Assembly: GCA_025350085.1 (NCBI GenBank) | Contig: JANXYI010000151.1 | Coordinates: 1-5,365 of the forward strand | Source of the DNA: Deltaproteobacteria bacterium | GTDB lineage: Bacteria; Desulfobacterota; Desulfovibrionia; Desulfovibrionales; Desulfovibrionaceae | Reading direction: 5' to 3' | DNA: 5,365 nucleotides | Part shown: positions 5,227-5,365 of the stretch, one piece after another | Layout: each line of letters opens with the position of its first letter | How positions within the stretch are numbered: the stretch's first letter is position 1 | Position numbers and translations under genes: made by a program | Notes under the pieces: generated by a model | Told to the model about the DNA's origin: nothing | Seen by the model: the letters and a program-made list of their open reading frames with translations, nothing else | Databases searched by the model: none

Positions 5227-5268
5227 CCAGTCTTCATCAACCAAGAGCCAGACTTCATCAACCAAGAG
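5227..5268 (-). repeat. Two 21-bp tandem repeats across the stop of the upstream gene
   Basis: Units at 5227-5247 and 5248-5268 differ at one base. Each contains TTGGTTGATGAAG on the minus strand. A much weaker third copy (TTGGCTGACTGACCCTGG) follows at about 5207-5224. The upstream gene terminates at the TGA in the first-read unit (5248-5268). The array makes up much of the 85-bp gap before the DRTGG gene. Confidence 0.9.
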
Positions 5269-5365
5269 TAAGACGCGCCCCGGCGATGAACACGCCGGAG
5301 GGTCCGGCCAGGACGGGCGAAAATTCCGCGCCCACCAGCCCCGGCAGGCGCAGGGCCAGGCGCGA
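5258..5365 (-). CDS. C-terminal end of an unidentified gene (partial)
   Basis: The minus-strand frame is open from the window edge for 35 codons to TGA at 5258-5260 and reads ...RLPGLVGAEFSPVLAGPSGVFIAGARLTLG. Of the first 30 codons, 27 end in G or C, the same strong bias as the neighbours, which supports real coding; no competing frame shows this. The fragment is hydrophobic and glycine-rich, but I recognise no family. The last five codons (CGT CTT ACT CTT GGT) all end in T, a sharp break, and the final ones lie inside the 21-bp tandem repeat, so the tail may have been replaced or extended by repeat insertion. It lies 85 bp upstream of the DRTGG gene on the same strand and could be the previous gene in its operon. 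Coding is likely; identity is unknown because the rest lies outside the window. Confidence 0.55.
   Translation of the reverse strand, partial: SRLALRLPGLVGAEFSPVLAGPSGVFIAGARLTLG

Noticed and set aside
5173..5265. 31-codon N-terminal extension of the DRTGG protein from an ATG at 5265
   Set aside because: It would be encoded by the 21-bp repeats, lacks a ribosome site and precedes the natural family start. AAGGAGG lies just before the ATG at 5172.
4015..5271. 418-codon plus-strand open frame opposite the DRTGG gene
   Set aside because: Same His/Gln/Gly-rich shadow composition. The minus strand carries P-loop and DRTGG motifs with a strong ribosome site.
1..5365. tRNA, CRISPR array, insertion sequence or phage-like content
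   Set aside because: No regularly spaced repeats, cloverleaf-like sequence, transposase or integrase motif was seen on either strand.

Overview
The window is GC-rich, with strong G/C preference at third codon positions. All but one of its genes lie on the minus strand. The protein families (a PhoR-type sensor kinase, a stand-alone DRTGG/BioD-like protein and a YkgJ-like cysteine-cluster protein) and the high GC suggest a Desulfovibrio-like sulfate reducer (Desulfovibrionales). This is an inference from family content; there is no rRNA or other taxonomic marker in the window.

Layout, right to left along the minus strand. (1) At 5258-5365 is the last 35 codons of an unidentified gene, whose stop lies inside a 21-bp tandem repeat. 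(2) At 4069-5172 is a full-length DRTGG-domain protein with a BioD-like P-loop N-terminus (COG0857 type). It is followed 52 bp later by a secreted DUF3859 protein (3453-4016), and the two are probably co-transcribed. (3) At 3121-3399, on the plus strand, is a small cysteine-rich protein of the YkgJ/CxxCxxCC type. It runs convergently toward the DUF3859 gene, and a perfect 8-bp hairpin lies between their 3' ends. (4) A second minus-strand cluster follows: a PPC/DUF296 protein (2386-2826), a soluble GGDEF diguanylate cyclase (1242-2324) and a PhoR-like membrane sensor histidine kinase (1-1169, cut by the window edge just after its phospho-accepting histidine).

The PPC-GGDEF-kinase cluster appears to be led by a sigma70-type promoter at 2871-2899 (TTGACG, 17 bp, TATCAA on the minus strand). 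Its 17-bp spacer is exactly a 6+5+6 inverted repeat, and the symmetry extends into both promoter hexamers. This is the strongest regulatory signal in the window. The genes are 61 and 72 bp apart, each with its own Shine-Dalgarno sequence, so a signalling operon (possible nucleic-acid or ligand-binding PPC protein, c-di-GMP synthesis, phosphorelay sensor) is plausible but not proven.

The main unexplained structure is a set of short tandem duplications at gene ends: 18 bp at the start of the PPC gene, 29 bp across the stop of the cysteine-cluster gene, and 21 bp across the stop of the right-hand partial gene. No RNA gene, CRISPR array, insertion sequence or attachment site was seen. No clearly new defence or mobile system is visible; the novelty here is mostly regulatory and in protein details.
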